A DNA stretch of 48,096 bases from Clostridiales bacterium (GCA_024695415.1 JAILIE010000006.1:1-48096), one strand, 5' to 3'; positions 8,901-17,639 are shown, counted from the stretch's first letter. Notes: generated by a model not told the origin, from the sequence alone. Numbers and translations are program-made.

Positions 8901-9341
8901 GCAAACGCGCCTCCTATTCTTTAACAACAATTCTTTGCCCGGCGGCTGTTCCGGAAAAAATCTATAATCAGGCCGGATGGAAAAAGTTCCATTCGGACAA
9001 AACGGCACATACTCTGCTGTCTATGATTCTACGCACCCTCCTTTCCTGTTGCTATGCAAATCCTGCTTTAAAATCGTCAATTTCTGCATAAAAAGAAACG
9101 TACAAATTCGGCCCCGGTGAAGAGCTCTTCCGAACGTTGTTTTTCTGGACGCAAGCAATATCAAGGCTTCCGGCCTTCCTCCCGGCGTCCGGAAAGCGGA
9201 TTCCGAACATCCGGAAACGGCGGTTTTTGCTATGCAGAAATGAAATGCGCGTTTTGAGGCTGCAGGAAAACATTTTCCCGCAGCGAATTTAGAAATCGGA
9301 TTGGATTTTGGATAAAATCAACATGCAATGGGGGATGGCAT
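8901..9341. other. divergent intergenic region without a supported gene
   Basis: It separates the minus-strand transporter operon from a plus-strand YdcF-like gene. It is more AT-rich than its surroundings. TATAGA-like and GATAAA-like boxes occur near 8960 and 9310, but without convincing -35 partners. A 73-codon frame on the minus strand (9052-9273) has no ribosome site or recognisable content. Confidence 0.5.
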
Positions 9342-10280
9342 ATGACAAACGTGCTTCCGGAAAAGGAAAAACAACCGCGGAAGGGCGGAAAGATCCGCTT
9401 GATCGTCGGTATTGTCCTCGTCGTGCTGGTGGTGGTATTCGCGCTGACGGTTACGGTTCAGATGCGCCAGCGGATCGAAGCGGCGGACGAAGCGGCAAAG
9501 CCGCTCCTGCGGCGCGCCCTGCTGGATAACTGGGTCGCCTTCACGGGCATGCTGATCGTTTCACTGGCTGTGGTTTTCGGCATCATGCCTTTCAAAAAGA
9601 ACCTCGCCCTGAAAATCATCTGCTGTGTCATCTTCGGCATCGGTGTGCTGGTTACCGCGGAATCGCTGATCCTCAGCGGACGGATGCTCATCGGCGTTTT
9701 CCAGAAGGACGCGTCGCCGGATGCGCAGTACGTGGTGGTGCTCGGCAGCGAGCTCAACGAGGATAAATCCCCGACCGCGGATCTGACCTCCCGGGTAAAC
9801 ACCGCCTGGAAATGGTGGAACAGCCACCCGGAAACCACCCTCATCCTCTCCAACAGCGCCGAAGGCGGCGAAGCGGCCTCCAGCAGTTCCACCACTGTGA
9901 CCTCCAAAGTCTCCACGAGCCTGCCGGGCCGCACCAGCAAGAAAAAGGGCAATACGCCGTCCGCCGTCATGTCGAATATCCTCCAGAAGGACAAGGGAGT
10001 CCCGGCGGAACAGATTATTGTGGAAGACCAGTCCCGGAACGAGGAACAGAGTTTTGAAAACATCCTGGCGATGGAAAACATTGACGAAAGCACCGCCATC
10101 GTCGTGGTGACCACCAACTACGATATGGTCCGGGCAGTGGAAGCGGCGGAAAAGGCCGGGTTCACGAATATCTCCCGTCTCCCCGCCCCTGCTTCCTTCT
10201 GGGAGTTCGGCACCAACCTCCTCTGGGAGACCTGGAACGAATATGATCCCGTTCTGAAAGCCGCCGCTGAAGAAGTATAA
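9342..10280 (+). CDS. YdcF/DUF218-family membrane protein
   Basis: 312 residues with three membrane helices (about 19-41, 66-84, 90-113) followed by a DUF218 domain. The domain begins with YVVVLGSEL near residue 127 and continues through VPAEQIIVEDQSRNEEQSFEN. That matches YdcF/SanA/ElyC proteins, where it has been tied to envelope homeostasis and vancomycin-type barrier phenotypes in enterobacteria. A Ser/Thr/Lys-rich insert (about residues 175-205) interrupts the domain. GGGGGA precedes the ATG by 6 bases. It stands alone and converges on the next gene. Its biochemical activity is unknown. Confidence 0.75.
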   Translation: MTNVLPEKEKQPRKGGKIRLIVGIVLVVLVVVFALTVTVQMRQRIEAADEAAKPLLRRALLDNWVAFTGMLIVSLAVVFGIMPFKKNLALKIICCVIFGIGVLVTAESLILSGRMLIGVFQKDASPDAQYVVVLGSELNEDKSPTADLTSRVNTAWKWWNSHPETTLILSNSAEGGEAASSSSTTVTSKVSTSLPGRTSKKKGNTPSAVMSNILQKDKGVPAEQIIVEDQSRNEEQSFENILAMENIDESTAIVVVTTNYDMVRAVEAAEKAGFTNISRLPAPASFWEFGTNLLWETWNEYDPVLKAAAEEV

Positions 10281-10297
10281 TATTCCCGTACGCAAAA

Positions 10298-10326
10298 GGG
10301 CCTTCCCTTCCGGAAGGTCCTTTTTT
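10298..10326 (+). terminator. rho-independent terminator
   Basis: A 9-bp stem (GGGCCTTCC with GGAAGGTCC) is followed by six T residues, 17 bases after the YdcF-like stop codon. Confidence 0.85.
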
Positions 10327-10339
10327 ACGTGCTTGTTGC

Positions 10340-11587
10340 TCAGCCGTTCTGCGCGCCGGCCGGAGGGAACTTGCCGCACATACGGCACCGTTTCCCGCCG
10401 ATTCCGTTCCGGAACCGGTCCGATCCGCAGTAAACGCAGATGCTGTACGGTGCCTGCGGAGCACCGGACAGGACCGCGTCGGACGCGTAACAGGGGTTGA
10501 TATCATGCCGGGGAGGCTCCTCGCGGAACAGGGCGTCGATTTTGCCCCGGATATCGAAAAAATACTCCACCACCCGGTCGACGTCGTACCCGTTGTCGCT
10601 GAAGGGAAACTTCCTGCAGTCCGCCAGCCTGTCGGCGGTGCACAGTGCCTGGCGGCCGGTGGCCATCAGGTAAAAAGTATGCATAATCCGGGTCACCGCC
10701 TCGTCGACCTTCTCCTGGTCATATCCCTTCTCCGCCACCGGGAAGTCGGGAAAATAGTAATCCTTTGTCCATTCGCTCATCCGTTCCGAGAGCGGATCCC
10801 CGTACCGGACCCGGATCGGCAGGTAGCGGCTGCGCCACTCGATCGCGAGCGTTTCCGCGCGCGATGCCTCCAGGGTATAGCCGGCGTGGGTATAGTATTT
10901 CGCCGCGCGGAAAAACAGGTTGGAAGTCCGGGGAATGTCGCCCGCCCGGGCGGCGTCCTGTGCCCGGCTGTAGTACTGCCGGGCCTTCGCGAGCGCTTCA
11001 TGGGGATACGGATCGATCCGGATTCCCTGGCTCCGGATAAACTCAACCAGCGAACTGTTCGCCCGGTATTCCACAAATCCCTCGGGCAGCGACGGGATCA
11101 GTTCGATATCTTCCTTCCGGCAGTTCTCCGTCAGCATGTCCAGGAACATTTTCTGCCACTTGCTCTCCCGCGCGACGCAGATACACCAGGGATACCGGGA
11201 GCGGACCAGCTGGGCCGCCTCCCATTCCGCCTGGCTCTCCGCGGACGTGCCGCGGACCAGCCCGTTCTTCCTCAGGTTGCGGACCAGTTCCGAACTGCGC
11301 AGGAAGTCCTCCTTCCCGCCGCGGACCACCTGGAAGCGGTCCAGGACCTGCCGTTCAATCCCCTTGTCGTCCGGAATCCGGATATTGATGACCCGGATCT
11401 CGTCGATCGTGACACCCTTCCGGAGCTTGTCCGACAGTTCCCCGACAATCCGGCCGGTCATCTCCTGCGCCGCGCCGCGGACCACGTCCTCCAGGTCCAG
11501 CTCTTCCACGAACCGGCGGACGTCCTCCTCGCCGGTTTCACTGTACGATCCGATGAGCTCCCGGATCGGGCGATAGCCTTCTGCCAT
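10340..11587 (-). CDS. uncharacterised protein with two DivIVA-like motifs and a C-terminal zinc ribbon
   Basis: 415 residues, apparently cytosolic. I do not recognise the family as a whole. Residues 1-80 are acidic and helical (ELDLEDVVRGAAQEM). A middle helical part (about 195-260) has TPR-like spacing (HEALAKARQYYSRAQDAARAGD). Two copies of a short motif like the DivIVA/DivI1A N-terminal signature follow: FPVAEKGYDQEKVDEA near 281 and FPFSDNGYDVDRVVEYF near 327. The C-terminus has a zinc ribbon (CVYCGSDR, then CRMCGKFP). The ATG at 11587 is chosen over one at 11605 because GGAGGG lies 5 bases before it. It is downstream of the kdpE-like gene but separated by a probable terminator. The role is unknown; the motifs hint at membrane-curvature or division-site binding. 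Confidence 0.75.
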   Translation of the reverse strand: MAEGYRPIRELIGSYSETGEEDVRRFVEELDLEDVVRGAAQEMTGRIVGELSDKLRKGVTIDEIRVINIRIPDDKGIERQVLDRFQVVRGGKEDFLRSSELVRNLRKNGLVRGTSAESQAEWEAAQLVRSRYPWCICVARESKWQKMFLDMLTENCRKEDIELIPSLPEGFVEYRANSSLVEFIRSQGIRIDPYPHEALAKARQYYSRAQDAARAGDIPRTSNLFFRAAKYYTHAGYTLEASRAETLAIEWRSRYLPIRVRYGDPLSERMSEWTKDYYFPDFPVAEKGYDQEKVDEAVTRIMHTFYLMATGRQALCTADRLADCRKFPFSDNGYDVDRVVEYFFDIRGKIDALFREEPPRHDINPCYASDAVLSGAPQAPYSICVYCGSDRFRNGIGGKRCRMCGKFPPAGAQNG

Positions 11588-11650
11588 GTTTCCCTCCACC
11601 GTCATCTGTCTTCAGGCATTATACCATCCGCGCGGCCAAAAGGACAGAGA

Positions 11651-11672
11651 AAAGCACGGGGCGGGTGCCCCG
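11651..11672 (-). terminator. probable terminator of the potassium operon
   Basis: CGGGGC and GCCCCG form a short GC stem 20 bases after the kdpE-like stop codon, followed on the minus strand by TGCTTTTCTC. Confidence 0.5.
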
Positions 11673-11691
11673 CGTGAATTTCCCGGGCTGT

Positions 11692-12396
11692 TCAGTTGTC
11701 CGTGATTCGGATCATCCGGTACCCGATCCCGACATGGGTTTGAATCAGCGCGGCGGCGTCCGGGGAAGGCTCCAGCTTCTTCCGCAGCGTTGCCATGAAC
11801 ACGCGCAGCGACGCGACGTTGTTCTCCCAGGACGCACCCCAGATCTGCTGCGTAATGTATTTGTGCGTCAGAACCTTTCCGCAGTTCCGGGCCAGCAGGC
11901 ACAGGAGCTTGTATTCGATCGGCGTCAGGTGAAGCTCCTCCCCGGAAATATACGCGCATCCCGACGCGAAATCGATCTTCAGGCTGCCGTTGACGAAGAC
12001 CGGGTTCTCCGGATTGTCCGCCCGCATCTGGTTCAGCCGCCGCAGCGTGACCCGCAGGCGGGCCAGCAGCTCGTCCACCGAAAACGGCTTGGTCAGGTAG
12101 TCGTCCGCTCCGGCGTCCAGCGCCTCAATCTTGTCCGTGTCGTCGCTCCGGGCGCTGATCACGATGATGGGCATACTGGACCAGGAGCGGATCTTGCGGA
12201 TCACTTCCACGCCGTCCATATCCGGCAGGCCCAGGTCCAGCAGCATGATATCCGGGTTGTGCGAGGCCGCTTCCAGGATCGCGTTTCCCGCGTTCCCGGC
12301 GGCGATATAACGGTACTCATGGGTTTCCAGCGTGACCGAAATCAGGTTCCGGATCGGCGCGTCGTCCTCGACGATCAGGATCAGCGGTTTATTCAT
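11692..12396 (-). CDS. kdpE: OmpR/KdpE-family response regulator
   Basis: 234 residues. The receiver domain has the acidic pair Asp11-Asp12, phospho-acceptor Asp54 (MLLDLGLPDMDG) and the conserved Lys in TKPF near 104. The winged-helix DNA-binding domain (about 130-230) ends with HVGIGYRM. It overlaps the upstream histidine kinase by 8 bases, as KdpD/KdpE pairs often do. In KdpE the regulator activates potassium uptake genes at low potassium or turgor. Here no kdpFABC is in view and the operon carries TrkH/TrkA, so these are the likely targets (inference). Confidence 0.9.
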   Translation of the reverse strand: MNKPLILIVEDDAPIRNLISVTLETHEYRYIAAGNAGNAILEAASHNPDIMLLDLGLPDMDGVEVIRKIRSWSSMPIIVISARSDDTDKIEALDAGADDYLTKPFSVDELLARLRVTLRRLNQMRADNPENPVFVNGSLKIDFASGCAYISGEELHLTPIEYKLLCLLARNCGKVLTHKYITQQIWGASWENNVASLRVFMATLRKKLEPSPDAAALIQTHVGIGYRMIRITDN

Positions 12397-14356
12397 TCAG
12401 GTTCACCTCTTCCCTGGGCAGCGAAAACTCAAACACCGCGCCGTGCGGCAGATGGTCCGAAACAGTGATGGACCCGCCGTGGGCCCGGATGATCGACTGG
12501 CACAGGGCCAGTCCGATGCCCAGTCCGCGGCGGCTGTCCCCGGTCGGGTTGCCGCTCGAATAAAACAGGTCGAAAATCCTTTCCTTCTGGTCGTCCGGGA
12601 TTCCCGGCCCGTCGTCCTCAATCCGCACGACGACCTCCCCGTTCCTCTCAAGGGTATCGATCCGGATCTCGGAGCCTTCCGGGGCGTACTTGACGGCATT
12701 GTCCAGCAGGTTGATCACCACCTGCACAATCAGGCGCGCATCCGCCTTCACGAGCAGCAGCTCCCCGGCCGGCGTCCGGCGCAGCGTATGGTTCCTCATC
12801 TGCCGGCTCAGGTGATTGACCGCCTCCGTGATCATATCGTCCATCAGCTCGGTCGTCATGTTCAGGTTCAGTTTTCCGTCGGTCATCCGGCTGGCAGACA
12901 GAAGGTTCTCCACCATCCCGTTCAGCCACTGCGCGTCCTGGTAAATATCCGAATACAGCTGTTTCCGGGTTCCGGCGTCCATCGTTTCCCCGCAGGTGAT
13001 CAGGCTGTCCGCGTTGCCCATAATGGATGTCAGCGGCGTCCGCAGGTCGTGTGAGACGGCCCGGAGAAGGTTTGCGCGCAGGCGCTCGTTCTCCGCCAGG
13101 ACCATAGTCTCCTCTTTCTCGCGCGCGTTCCGGGCGTTTTCCAGCGCCAGGGAGCATTCGCCGACCACGGACGCGAGCACGCTCTGCTCGGAAGCGTCCG
13201 GCGGCGAGTCGTGGACCGCCACGCCGACCACGCCGTACGCGTGGTCCTGCACCCGCATGCAGTAATACAGGTAATCCATTTTCGGGAAGACGTCCGTCGT
13301 CGCCCCCGCGCGCTTATGGTGCGCGAAAGACCATTCCACCGCCTGCTTCTCCTCGTTCGTGCGGTACGGCACGGTATCCCCCGCCGCGGGATAGAAAACC
13401 GGATCGCCGAGCACCCCGTTCTCCGCCGGATAGATAACCAGGCTCCGGTTCAGAAGGCGCGTCAGCTGGTCCGCGAGCACGGACATGATCTCCTCCCGGG
13501 ACTTTGCCTTGGTCAGCTGCCGGTCCGTTTCCAGCACGACACTCATCCGCTGCGCCGCCTTGGCGGACTGCCCGGCGTTCTGTTTCAGGCGGATCGCCAG
13601 CGTACTGATCGTGAACGCCGCCGCCAGCATGATCAGGAAGGTCACGGGATACCCGGTTCCGTACGCGTAGATCGTAAACCGCGGCGTGGTAAACAGGATA
13701 TCGAACAGGAGCACGCTGATGACCGCCCACACCATGCTGTACGCGCGGTGCGTCGTCAGAATCGACACCGCCAGCAGGCCCAGCAGGTAGACCATGATGA
13801 TATTGGCGTCCGTGAATCCCAGGTGGGAGAACAGGAAGCCGATCACCGTGCTGACCAGCATGGAGGAAAGGAAAACGGCGCAGTCGGACAGGATGTTCTT
13901 CCTGCTTCGCTCCGCCGGCTTGCGTGCCACATATACTTTTGTTCCATAGTCCGGAATGATGAAGTAGTCCAGGTCCGGGGCGTACGCCACCAGGCGGTCG
14001 GTCAGGGATTTCTTCCGCCGGAGCAGGCCGCCCACCGTGTTGGTCTGGCCGATGACGATGCCGGATATATCCGACACCCGGGCATACTCCGCGATCTGGT
14101 ACGGAACGTCGTCCCCGGTCACCGTCTCCAGCTTCGCCCCCAGCTTCTCCGCCAGGTTCATGTTGCTGCGCAGGCGTTTCCGGTCGTCGTCGGACATCTG
14201 GGCATAGGCCGGCGTTTCAACGAACAGCGCGACCAGCGTGCCCTGGAAAGCCTCCGCGATTTTGTTAGCCGCGTGAATGACCTTTGCGTTCGAGGTTGAG
14301 GAAGAAAGGCATACGAGAATACGCGTGCTTTGTTTCCCCGTTTTCTGCAGATCCAT
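12389..14356 (-). CDS. kdpD: KdpD-like sensor histidine kinase lacking the KdpD N-terminal domain
   Basis: 655 residues. Order of parts: a universal-stress-protein-like domain (about 12-140, starting ILVCLSSSTSNAKV), four membrane helices of the DUF4118 type (about 158-255), a GAF-like domain (about 275-410), HisKA with phospho-acceptor His436 in SHDLRTPL, and a HATPase with an N box and GIGLALCQ. E. coli KdpD (about 890 residues) begins with a P-loop KdpD domain that is missing here. In other bacteria the KdpD N-domain/USP region binds c-di-AMP; whether this USP domain does so is open. The ATG at 14356 follows GAGAAGG. Its 5' end lies inside the small upstream gene by 92 bases. Confidence 0.88.
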   Translation of the reverse strand: MDLQKTGKQSTRILVCLSSSTSNAKVIHAANKIAEAFQGTLVALFVETPAYAQMSDDDRKRLRSNMNLAEKLGAKLETVTGDDVPYQIAEYARVSDISGIVIGQTNTVGGLLRRKKSLTDRLVAYAPDLDYFIIPDYGTKVYVARKPAERSRKNILSDCAVFLSSMLVSTVIGFLFSHLGFTDANIIMVYLLGLLAVSILTTHRAYSMVWAVISVLLFDILFTTPRFTIYAYGTGYPVTFLIMLAAAFTISTLAIRLKQNAGQSAKAAQRMSVVLETDRQLTKAKSREEIMSVLADQLTRLLNRSLVIYPAENGVLGDPVFYPAAGDTVPYRTNEEKQAVEWSFAHHKRAGATTDVFPKMDYLYYCMRVQDHAYGVVGVAVHDSPPDASEQSVLASVVGECSLALENARNAREKEETMVLAENERLRANLLRAVSHDLRTPLTSIMGNADSLITCGETMDAGTRKQLYSDIYQDAQWLNGMVENLLSASRMTDGKLNLNMTTELMDDMITEAVNHLSRQMRNHTLRRTPAGELLLVKADARLIVQVVINLLDNAVKYAPEGSEIRIDTLERNGEVVVRIEDDGPGIPDDQKERIFDLFYSSGNPTGDSRRGLGIGLALCQSIIRAHGGSITVSDHLPHGAVFEFSLPREEVNLNE

Positions 14357-14489
14357 GTGTTTCCTTCTCCCGCTCTGATTGTTTCCGGCCGGACACATGG
14401 GGATCCACTGTTCTGCGGAACAGTTCCAGGAGTCCGTACCCTATTATACCAAAAACGGCGAAAATCAGAAGCTCAAGAAAATCCGTCAT
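14265..14489 (-). CDS. small single-span membrane protein overlapping kdpD
   Basis: 74 residues with one hydrophobic helix at about 5-24 (ELLIFAVFGIIGYGLLELF) and a polar, charged tail. GGAGGGGGGAG lies 6 bases before the ATG, one of the strongest ribosome sites in the operon. It starts 35 bases after trkA and overlaps kdpD by 92 bases in another frame. No known family is recognised. In size and position it resembles the small membrane peptides of potassium systems (KdpF is about 30 residues), but there is no visible sequence match. It may couple the transporter to the sensor (inference). Confidence 0.6.
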   Translation of the reverse strand: MTDFLELLIFAVFGIIGYGLLELFRRTVDPHVSGRKQSEREKETHGSAENGETKHAYSRMPFFLNLERKGHSRG

Positions 14490-14524
14490 TTTCGTCTCCC
14501 CCCTCCGCTTTCGTCTTTATCACG

Positions 14525-15172
14525 TCAGATCCTGAAGCATTTCTGGATATCTTTCCATTTTCCAAGCACCAGGATGGTCTGGTTCGACCGCAGCAAGGTA
14601 TCGCTGGTGACCGCGGTGCTCGGGTGTCCGTTTTCACGGACCGCCAGCAGGTTCAGGTTATATTTCTTGCGGATGTCGATTCCGCCGACGGTCTTTCCGT
14701 TCCACTCTTCCGGAACCGACAGGTCGTAGATCGCGTACTCCCCGTCCAGCGCGATATAGTCCAGCACGTGGTCCGTCGTATGGCGGATCGCGGTCCAGTC
14801 CGCCAGCTGGCCTTCCGGATACACCACGTCGTCCGCGCCGTTCCGCAGAAGGAACTTCCGCTGCACCTCGCTCGCCGCGCGGGAAACCACCTTCTTCGCG
14901 CCCAGCTCTTTCAGCAGGGAGGTGGTCTCCAGCGAGCTCTGGAAGTCCTCCGCGATCGTGACGATGCATACGTCAAAGTTGTCGACGCCCAGGGTGCGAA
15001 GGAAGTTTTCACTGGTCGCGTCCCCGATCTGCGCATCCGTCACCAGGGGCAGGATCTCGTTCACCCGGGCTTCGTTCCGGTCCACGGCCAGCACCTGGTG
15101 GTGAAGCTCGTTCAGCTTTTCCGCGACCGCGCGGCCGAAGCGTCCCAGCCCGATCAGCAATACCGATTTCAT
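14525..15172 (-). CDS. trkA: TrkA/KtrA potassium uptake regulatory subunit
   Basis: 215 residues: an RCK-N Rossmann domain with LLIGLGRFG at 5-13 and the acidic AVDRN ribose-binding turn near 29-33, then an RCK-C domain. This size and order fit KtrA/TrkA gating rings, which bind ATP/ADP or NAD(H) and, through RCK-C, often c-di-AMP. AAGGAGG precedes the ATG. It starts 12 bases after the TrkH-like gene, and together they form one potassium channel complex at the membrane. Confidence 0.93.
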   Translation of the reverse strand: MKSVLLIGLGRFGRAVAEKLNELHHQVLAVDRNEARVNEILPLVTDAQIGDATSENFLRTLGVDNFDVCIVTIAEDFQSSLETTSLLKELGAKKVVSRAASEVQRKFLLRNGADDVVYPEGQLADWTAIRHTTDHVLDYIALDGEYAIYDLSVPEEWNGKTVGGIDIRKKYNLNLLAVRENGHPSTAVTSDTLLRSNQTILVLGKWKDIQKCFRI

Positions 15173-15184
15173 TCCCGTCCTCCT

Positions 15185-16516
15185 TTATCCGACCGTCACC
15201 TTTTCCAGCGGCAGCGTGGAATGGGTCCCCCTCCGCACCGACTGTGCCGCGTAGATCAGCGTCAGCCCGCCGACCCGGCCCATGAACATCAGCGCGACCA
15301 GGACCAGCCGGGACAGTCCGCCGACCTGCGCCGTGATTCCCAGGCTCAGGCCGACCGTTCCGATCGCGGAAGCGGTCTCAAACAGGCAGGTGATCAGCGG
15401 CATGCCCTCCGCCTTGCTGATGATCACCCCGCCGGCAAAAAACATCAGGAAGTACATCATCAGGATCGCCGCGGCGTTCCGGACCGCATCCTCCCCGATC
15501 CTGCGCCCGAAGCAGGTAACCTGCTCCTTCCGGCGGAAGACCGCCAGCGCGCTCAGCAGCAGGACCGCGGCGGTGGTGGTTTTCATGCCGCCGGCGGTGG
15601 ATCCGGGCGATCCGCCGATCAGCATCCACAGGATCATCAGCGCGTGACCGCCGCCGCTGATTCCGTTCAGGTCCATGGTATTGAACCCGGCGGTGCGCAG
15701 GGTAACCGACTGGAACAGGGAGGTCAGGACCCTTTCCCCGGCCGGGGCCCCGCTTTTCTCGGCGAACATAAGCCACAGGAAGGGAATCAGGATCATGGCG
15801 GCGGAAGTGCTCAGGACGATCTTGCTCTGCAGGCGGTACCGCTTCAGGCGGAGCCCGTGTTCCTTCACGTCGTTCCAGACCAGGAAACCGATACCGCCGA
15901 TCGTGATCAGCAGCACCACCACAATATTCACCAGCGCGTTCCCGGCATAGGCGGTCATCGATGAAAACTCCCCGTGGACGCCCATCAGGTCAAATCCCGC
16001 GTTACAGAAGGCGGAAATGGAATGGAACACCGCGTACCAGATCCCCTTGCCCCACCCGAATTCCGGAATGAAGGCCGGCATCAGCGCGATGGCTCCGACC
16101 AGTTCAAATCCGAGCGTGGTCAGGATGATAAACCGGGTCAGCCGGACGATCCCGCCCACCTGCGGAGCGGAAATTGCTTCCTGCAGCAGGCTTCGCTGCA
16201 TCAGGCCGATCTTCCGGCCGGACACGAAGGAAAGCGACAGCGCGGCTGTCACCACGCCCATTCCGCCGATCTGGATCAGGAAAAGGATCACCGCCTGGCC
16301 GAAGGGCGACCAGTGGGTCACGGTATCCCGCACCACCAGCCCGGTCACGCATACCGCGGAGGTCGCCGTGAACAGGCAGTCGGAAAAGCCTGTTCCCGTC
16401 CCCTGCCGGGACGAAAGCGGAAGCATCAGCAGCAGCGTGCCGATCATGATCATCAGCGCGAATCCCAGGGCGATGATCTGAAAGGTAGTCAGCCGATGGT
16501 TTCCCCAGATTCTCAC
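15185..16516 (-). CDS. trkH: TrkH/KtrB-family potassium transporter subunit
   Basis: 443 residues with repeated membrane-pore-membrane units. Selectivity-filter-like loops are visible as ATSAVCVTGLV near residue 48, and further copies at ISAFCNAGFDL, VTLRTAGFN and ASAIGTVGLS. The start is GTG, set by GGAGGG 8 bases upstream; no better ATG exists nearby. It is the first gene of trkH-trkA-small peptide-kdpD-kdpE. A weak TAGAAT box lies about 30 bp upstream without a clear -35 partner. Confidence 0.92.
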   Translation of the reverse strand: MRIWGNHRLTTFQIIALGFALMIMIGTLLLMLPLSSRQGTGTGFSDCLFTATSAVCVTGLVVRDTVTHWSPFGQAVILFLIQIGGMGVVTAALSLSFVSGRKIGLMQRSLLQEAISAPQVGGIVRLTRFIILTTLGFELVGAIALMPAFIPEFGWGKGIWYAVFHSISAFCNAGFDLMGVHGEFSSMTAYAGNALVNIVVVLLITIGGIGFLVWNDVKEHGLRLKRYRLQSKIVLSTSAAMILIPFLWLMFAEKSGAPAGERVLTSLFQSVTLRTAGFNTMDLNGISGGGHALMILWMLIGGSPGSTAGGMKTTTAAVLLLSALAVFRRKEQVTCFGRRIGEDAVRNAAAILMMYFLMFFAGGVIISKAEGMPLITCLFETASAIGTVGLSLGITAQVGGLSRLVLVALMFMGRVGGLTLIYAAQSVRRGTHSTLPLEKVTVG

Positions 16517-16613
16517 GGTCGTTTCCCTCCTGCTTCCACGTTTATTCTACCGGACGGACCATAAGCTTTTCATAAGAATCCGGGAGGACGTATAAAGATC
16601 GTGTTAAGACAGC

Positions 16614-16639
16614 AAAAAACCTCCGGCAATCGCCGGAGG
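16614..16639 (-). terminator. rho-independent terminator of the esterase gene
   Basis: CCTCCGGC/GCCGGAGG stem with a 4-base loop, followed on the minus strand by six T residues, 20 bases past the stop codon. Confidence 0.85.
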
Positions 16640-16659
16640 CGCTGAAACGTCCGGGAAGA

Positions 16660-17433
16660 TCATTCCCTGGCGGCTATCAGTTCGATAAAGGCCTGGATCT
16701 GGGTGTCCCAGAAGCTCCATTCGTGCGTGACGTCCGGTTCCTCGTGGCCCAGTACTTCCCACCCGTTCTTCCTCAGGGCGGAAACAAAGGCCTTGTGCTG
16801 GTCGAAAAGGAAGTCCTTCGTGCCGCAGCTGACATACAGCCAGGGTTTGCGCGGGGCGTTCGCGTTCTTTTCCATCAGGTGGAACGTGTCGTATTCCGTA
16901 CCCTTGATTTCCTCCAGGTCTCCGAAAACCCGATGCGCCGCGTTGCCGAGGCTGCCCTGGTAAAGCACTCCGGCCAGGTCCACCGCTCCGCTGAAGGACG
17001 CCGCGCCGGCGTAATGGTCCGGATAGGTCAGCGCCAGCCGCATAGCCCCGTAGCCGCCCATGCTCAGGCCGGCCACATAGGTATCCTCCGGCCGGTCGCT
17101 CAGCCGCAGGAAGCGCTGCATCGTCCGCGGCAGCTCGTCGCTCACGTAGTCCCAGTAGTTTTCACCGTAGACCTCGTTGCAGTAGAAGCTGTGGTTGACC
17201 GCCGGCATGATCACCGCCAGGTTGTGCTTCGCGGCATAGCGTTCCACGGAGGTCCGGCGCATCCAGATGGAATGGTCGTCACTGTACCCGTGCAGCAGGT
17301 ACAGCACCTTCGGCGGCCGGCCGTCCTTGGACGCCTCGATCCCGATCCCCTGGTTCGCCTCCGGCATAATGACGTTCACGGTGGAAGCGACATTCAGCGC
17401 CGCGGAGAAAAACTGAATCTGTAAAAAGGCCAT
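16660..17433 (-). CDS. alpha/beta-hydrolase esterase (esterase D / tributyrin esterase family)
   Basis: 257 residues. Nucleophile Ser124 sits in GLSMGGYGA; the acid is probably the Asp in GTKDFLFDQ near 204, and the base the His in THEWSFW near 237. LLHGYSDDHSIW at 46-57 forms the oxyanion side. This matches the PF00756 group that includes lactic-acid-bacterial EstA and S-formylglutathione hydrolase-like esterases acting on short acyl esters. No signal peptide, so it is cytosolic. The start at 17433 is set by GGGGAG five bases upstream; a longer frame to 17493 overlaps the promoter. Confidence 0.88.
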   Translation of the reverse strand: MAFLQIQFFSAALNVASTVNVIMPEANQGIGIEASKDGRPPKVLYLLHGYSDDHSIWMRRTSVERYAAKHNLAVIMPAVNHSFYCNEVYGENYWDYVSDELPRTMQRFLRLSDRPEDTYVAGLSMGGYGAMRLALTYPDHYAGAASFSGAVDLAGVLYQGSLGNAAHRVFGDLEEIKGTEYDTFHLMEKNANAPRKPWLYVSCGTKDFLFDQHKAFVSALRKNGWEVLGHEEPDVTHEWSFWDTQIQAFIELIAARE

Positions 17434-17481
17434 GGAAACTCCCCTTCCCGGTTCCTGTCCGTATTGGTTCATGATACATAT

Positions 17482-17510
17482 AATATACCACATCCGGCCC
17501 CAACAGGCAA
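17482..17510 (-). promoter_or_regulatory. promoter of the esterase gene
   Basis: TTGCCT, a 17-bp spacer and TATATT on the minus strand, about 50 bp before the start codon. Confidence 0.6.
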
Positions 17511-17594
17511 AGGAAACCGGTATTTCCGCGGATGAATTTCCGGACGAATCAAACGCCTGCTTTTCCGCCAGTCATCCCGCAAAAATCCGCGCAG

Positions 17595-17618
17595 AAAAAC
17601 CTCCGGCAAAGCCGGAGG
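17595..17618 (-). terminator. rho-independent terminator
   Basis: CCTCCGGC/GCCGGAGG stem with a 3-base loop then five T residues on the minus strand, 22 bases past the small gene. It is nearly the same hairpin as the one at 16614-16639. Confidence 0.85.
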
Positions 17619-17639
17619 CTGCTGGGAACTGAGTTTTCA

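Noticed and set aside
8901-9008. 36-codon N-terminal extension of the large permease
   Set aside because: No ribosome site before the upstream start, while AGGAGG precedes the internal ATG at the proper distance.
9052-9273. 73-codon open frame on the minus strand in the divergent gap
   Set aside because: No ribosome site and no recognisable protein features in an AT-richer spacer.
17160-17175. GTAGAC half-sites within coding sequences (also near 4655, 22098 and 44440)
   Set aside because: Half-sites only, without a partner at the right spacing or a nearby TANGCT box; expected by chance.
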